The translations under genes were made by a program, and so were the position numbers. The notes beneath the pieces are model-generated. The model had not been told where the DNA came from, did not search any database, and worked only from the letters and a program-made list of their open reading frames with translations. Below are positions 13,588 through 14,567 of a DNA stretch of 14,567 nucleotides, one piece after another (the first letter of the stretch is position 1; every line of letters starts with the position of its first letter). The stretch spans positions 1 to 14,567 of the forward strand of contig JAEWFG010000092.1 of assembly GCA_023388935.1 (NCBI GenBank), given 5' to 3'. The DNA comes from Pseudomonadota bacterium. GTDB taxonomy: Bacteria; Pseudomonadota; Alphaproteobacteria; Rhizobiales; Xanthobacteraceae.

Positions 13588-14535
13588 TCAGTCCCTCCCG
13601 CCCTGCTGCCAGCGGGACCGCTGTAGTCCGAAGAAGCTCAAGAGGATGGCCGCAACCAGGAACGGGATCATGGCGTTCGAGATCGCCGCGCCCTCGCCAA
13701 GATTACCGCCGGTGATGGCGCGCTGGAACGACAGTGTCGCCATCAAATGGGTGGCGTTGATCGGCCCGCCCCGCGTGATGGTGTAAATCAGCTGGAAGTC
13801 GGTGAACGTCATCAGCACCGAGAACGTCATCACCACCGCGATGATCGGCGACAGCATCGGCAGGGTGATGTGACGGAAGCGCTGCCAGTTGGTGGCACCG
13901 TCGAGATTGGCAGCCTCGTAGAGCGAGGGCGAGATGGTCTGCAATCCCGCCAGCAGCGTGATGGCGACGAAGGGCACGCCGCGCCAGATGTTGGCAAGCA
14001 CCACCGACCAGCGCGCATTCCAGGGATCGCCGAGGAAATCGATGTAGCGCGTCAACAGGCCGGCCTTGATCAGCACCCAGGAGATGATCGAGAACTGACT
14101 GTCATAAATCCACCAGAACGCGATGGCGGACAGTACCGTCGGCACCACGAACGGTAACAGCACGATCGCGCGGATCATCGACTTGAACGGCAGCCTCTCG
14201 TTAAGCAGCAGGGCCAGATACAGTCCGATCGCGAATTTCACGATGCTCGCGAACACCGTGTAGAAAATGGTATTGAACACCGACAGCCAGAACACGGAGT
14301 CCTTGGACAGCGAGACAAAGTTCTGGAAGCCGATGTAACGTCCGACACCGCCGATCTTCGTGTCGGTCATGCCTAGCCAGAATCCAAGCGCGAGCGGATA
14401 GGCCAGGAACAGCACGAGGATGGCGATGGCGGGCACCATGAACATGCTGCCCAGGAAGTTTCGGCTTTCGAACGCCCTCGTCCACAAACTGCCGCGCTTG
14501 ACCTCCGCAGCGACAGGTTCGGCCATAACCGCCAT
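13588..14535 (-). CDS. Sugar ABC transporter permease, MalF-like (CUT1)
   Basis: A 315-residue inner-membrane permease. After a cytoplasmic N-terminus (about 1-28) come about six transmembrane segments, at roughly 30-55, 88-113, 120-143, 177-200, 228-252 and 287-305. The ATPase-coupling EAA loop reads YEAANLDGAT (206-215) and HITLPMLSP (222-230). TRGGP (254-258) is another mark of MalF-type permeases. The start is ATG at 14535, with GGGGAG about 8 bases upstream; a second in-frame ATG at 14526 is less well placed. It is the first complete gene of the sugar operon in the window. The 32 bp to the right end contain only its ribosome binding site, so upstream operon members (binding protein, ATPase) probably lie beyond the edge. 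Confidence 0.95.
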   Translation of the reverse strand: MAVMAEPVAAEVKRGSLWTRAFESRNFLGSMFMVPAIAILVLFLAYPLALGFWLGMTDTKIGGVGRYIGFQNFVSLSKDSVFWLSVFNTIFYTVFASIVKFAIGLYLALLLNERLPFKSMIRAIVLLPFVVPTVLSAIAFWWIYDSQFSIISWVLIKAGLLTRYIDFLGDPWNARWSVVLANIWRGVPFVAITLLAGLQTISPSLYEAANLDGATNWQRFRHITLPMLSPIIAVVMTFSVLMTFTDFQLIYTITRGGPINATHLMATLSFQRAITGGNLGEGAAISNAMIPFLVAAILLSFFGLQRSRWQQGGRD

Positions 14536-14567
14536 GTCGGACTCCCCTCGCGAAATGACAGCGGCGT

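Noticed and set aside
11693..13786. Very long open frame on the plus strand (about 697 codons) opposite the DenD-like and MalG-like genes
   Set aside because: It is antisense to genes with clear catalytic and membrane motifs; its product is Arg/Asp/Glu/His-rich with no recognisable domain, as expected from the GC-biased codon positions of the real genes.
1..14567. CRISPR arrays, tRNA or rRNA genes, insertion sequences, phage genes
   Set aside because: No regularly spaced identical repeats beyond the short palindromes, no cloverleaf-like segments noticed, and no transposase or integrase motifs in any plausible frame.

Overview
The window looks like chromosomal DNA from a high-GC alphaproteobacterium, most likely Bradyrhizobium or a close relative. 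This is inference: it rests on strongly GC-biased third codon positions, on the gene content (TRAP and ABC uptake systems, CoA-ester catabolism), and on short intergenic palindromes with CGTCATTCCGGGG / CCCCCGAATGACG ends, which I associate with that group. No rRNA, tRNA, CRISPR array, transposase or phage gene was seen. Coding density is high and no gene looks broken.

Layout. (1) Positions 1-50 hold a palindromic repeat. (2) 130-4078, plus strand: a fused 4TM/12TM TRAP transporter permease, then 22 bp later a three-domain glutaminase-STAS-cyclic-nucleotide-binding protein. (3) 4086-4942, minus strand and convergent with the glutaminase: a carboxymuconolactone-decarboxylase-fold protein followed by a MazG-like pyrophosphohydrolase. 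(4) 5215-5316, plus strand: a 33-residue membrane peptide with a good ribosome binding site. (5) 5439-9904, minus strand: a CoA-ester cluster. In transcription order it holds an SCP2-type thiolase, a small coiled-coil protein, a class III CoA-transferase, a thiolase-fold protein without the usual catalytic Cys/His, and a DUF35 zinc-ribbon/OB-fold partner whose start overlaps the stop of the preceding gene by 4 bp. Palindromic repeats break the cluster into parts. (6) 9974-14535, minus strand: a sugar uptake and catabolism operon. In transcription order it holds two CUT1-type ABC permeases, a DenD-like sugar-acid dehydrogenase with a TTG start, a 2-keto-3-deoxygluconate kinase and a KDPG aldolase.

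How the genes may work together. The sugar operon imports a sugar or sugar acid, oxidises it, and feeds 2-keto-3-deoxygluconate through KDG kinase and KDPG aldolase to pyruvate and glyceraldehyde 3-phosphate. The dehydratase, the ABC ATPase, the binding protein and any regulator are not in the window and probably lie beyond its right end. The CoA cluster could activate an organic acid (CoA-transferase) and shorten it, by thiolysis with the Cys-containing thiolase or by retro-aldol cleavage with the Cys-less thiolase-fold/DUF35 pair. The TRAP-glutaminase pair could link uptake of glutamine or glutamate to a deamidase controlled by a nucleotide.

The two most interesting items are the glutaminase with C-terminal STAS and cNMP-binding domains beside a TRAP permease, and the Cys-less thiolase-fold protein translationally coupled to DUF35, which resembles the Ltp2-ChsH2(DUF35) aldolase arrangement from steroid catabolism. 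I see no wholly unknown system.
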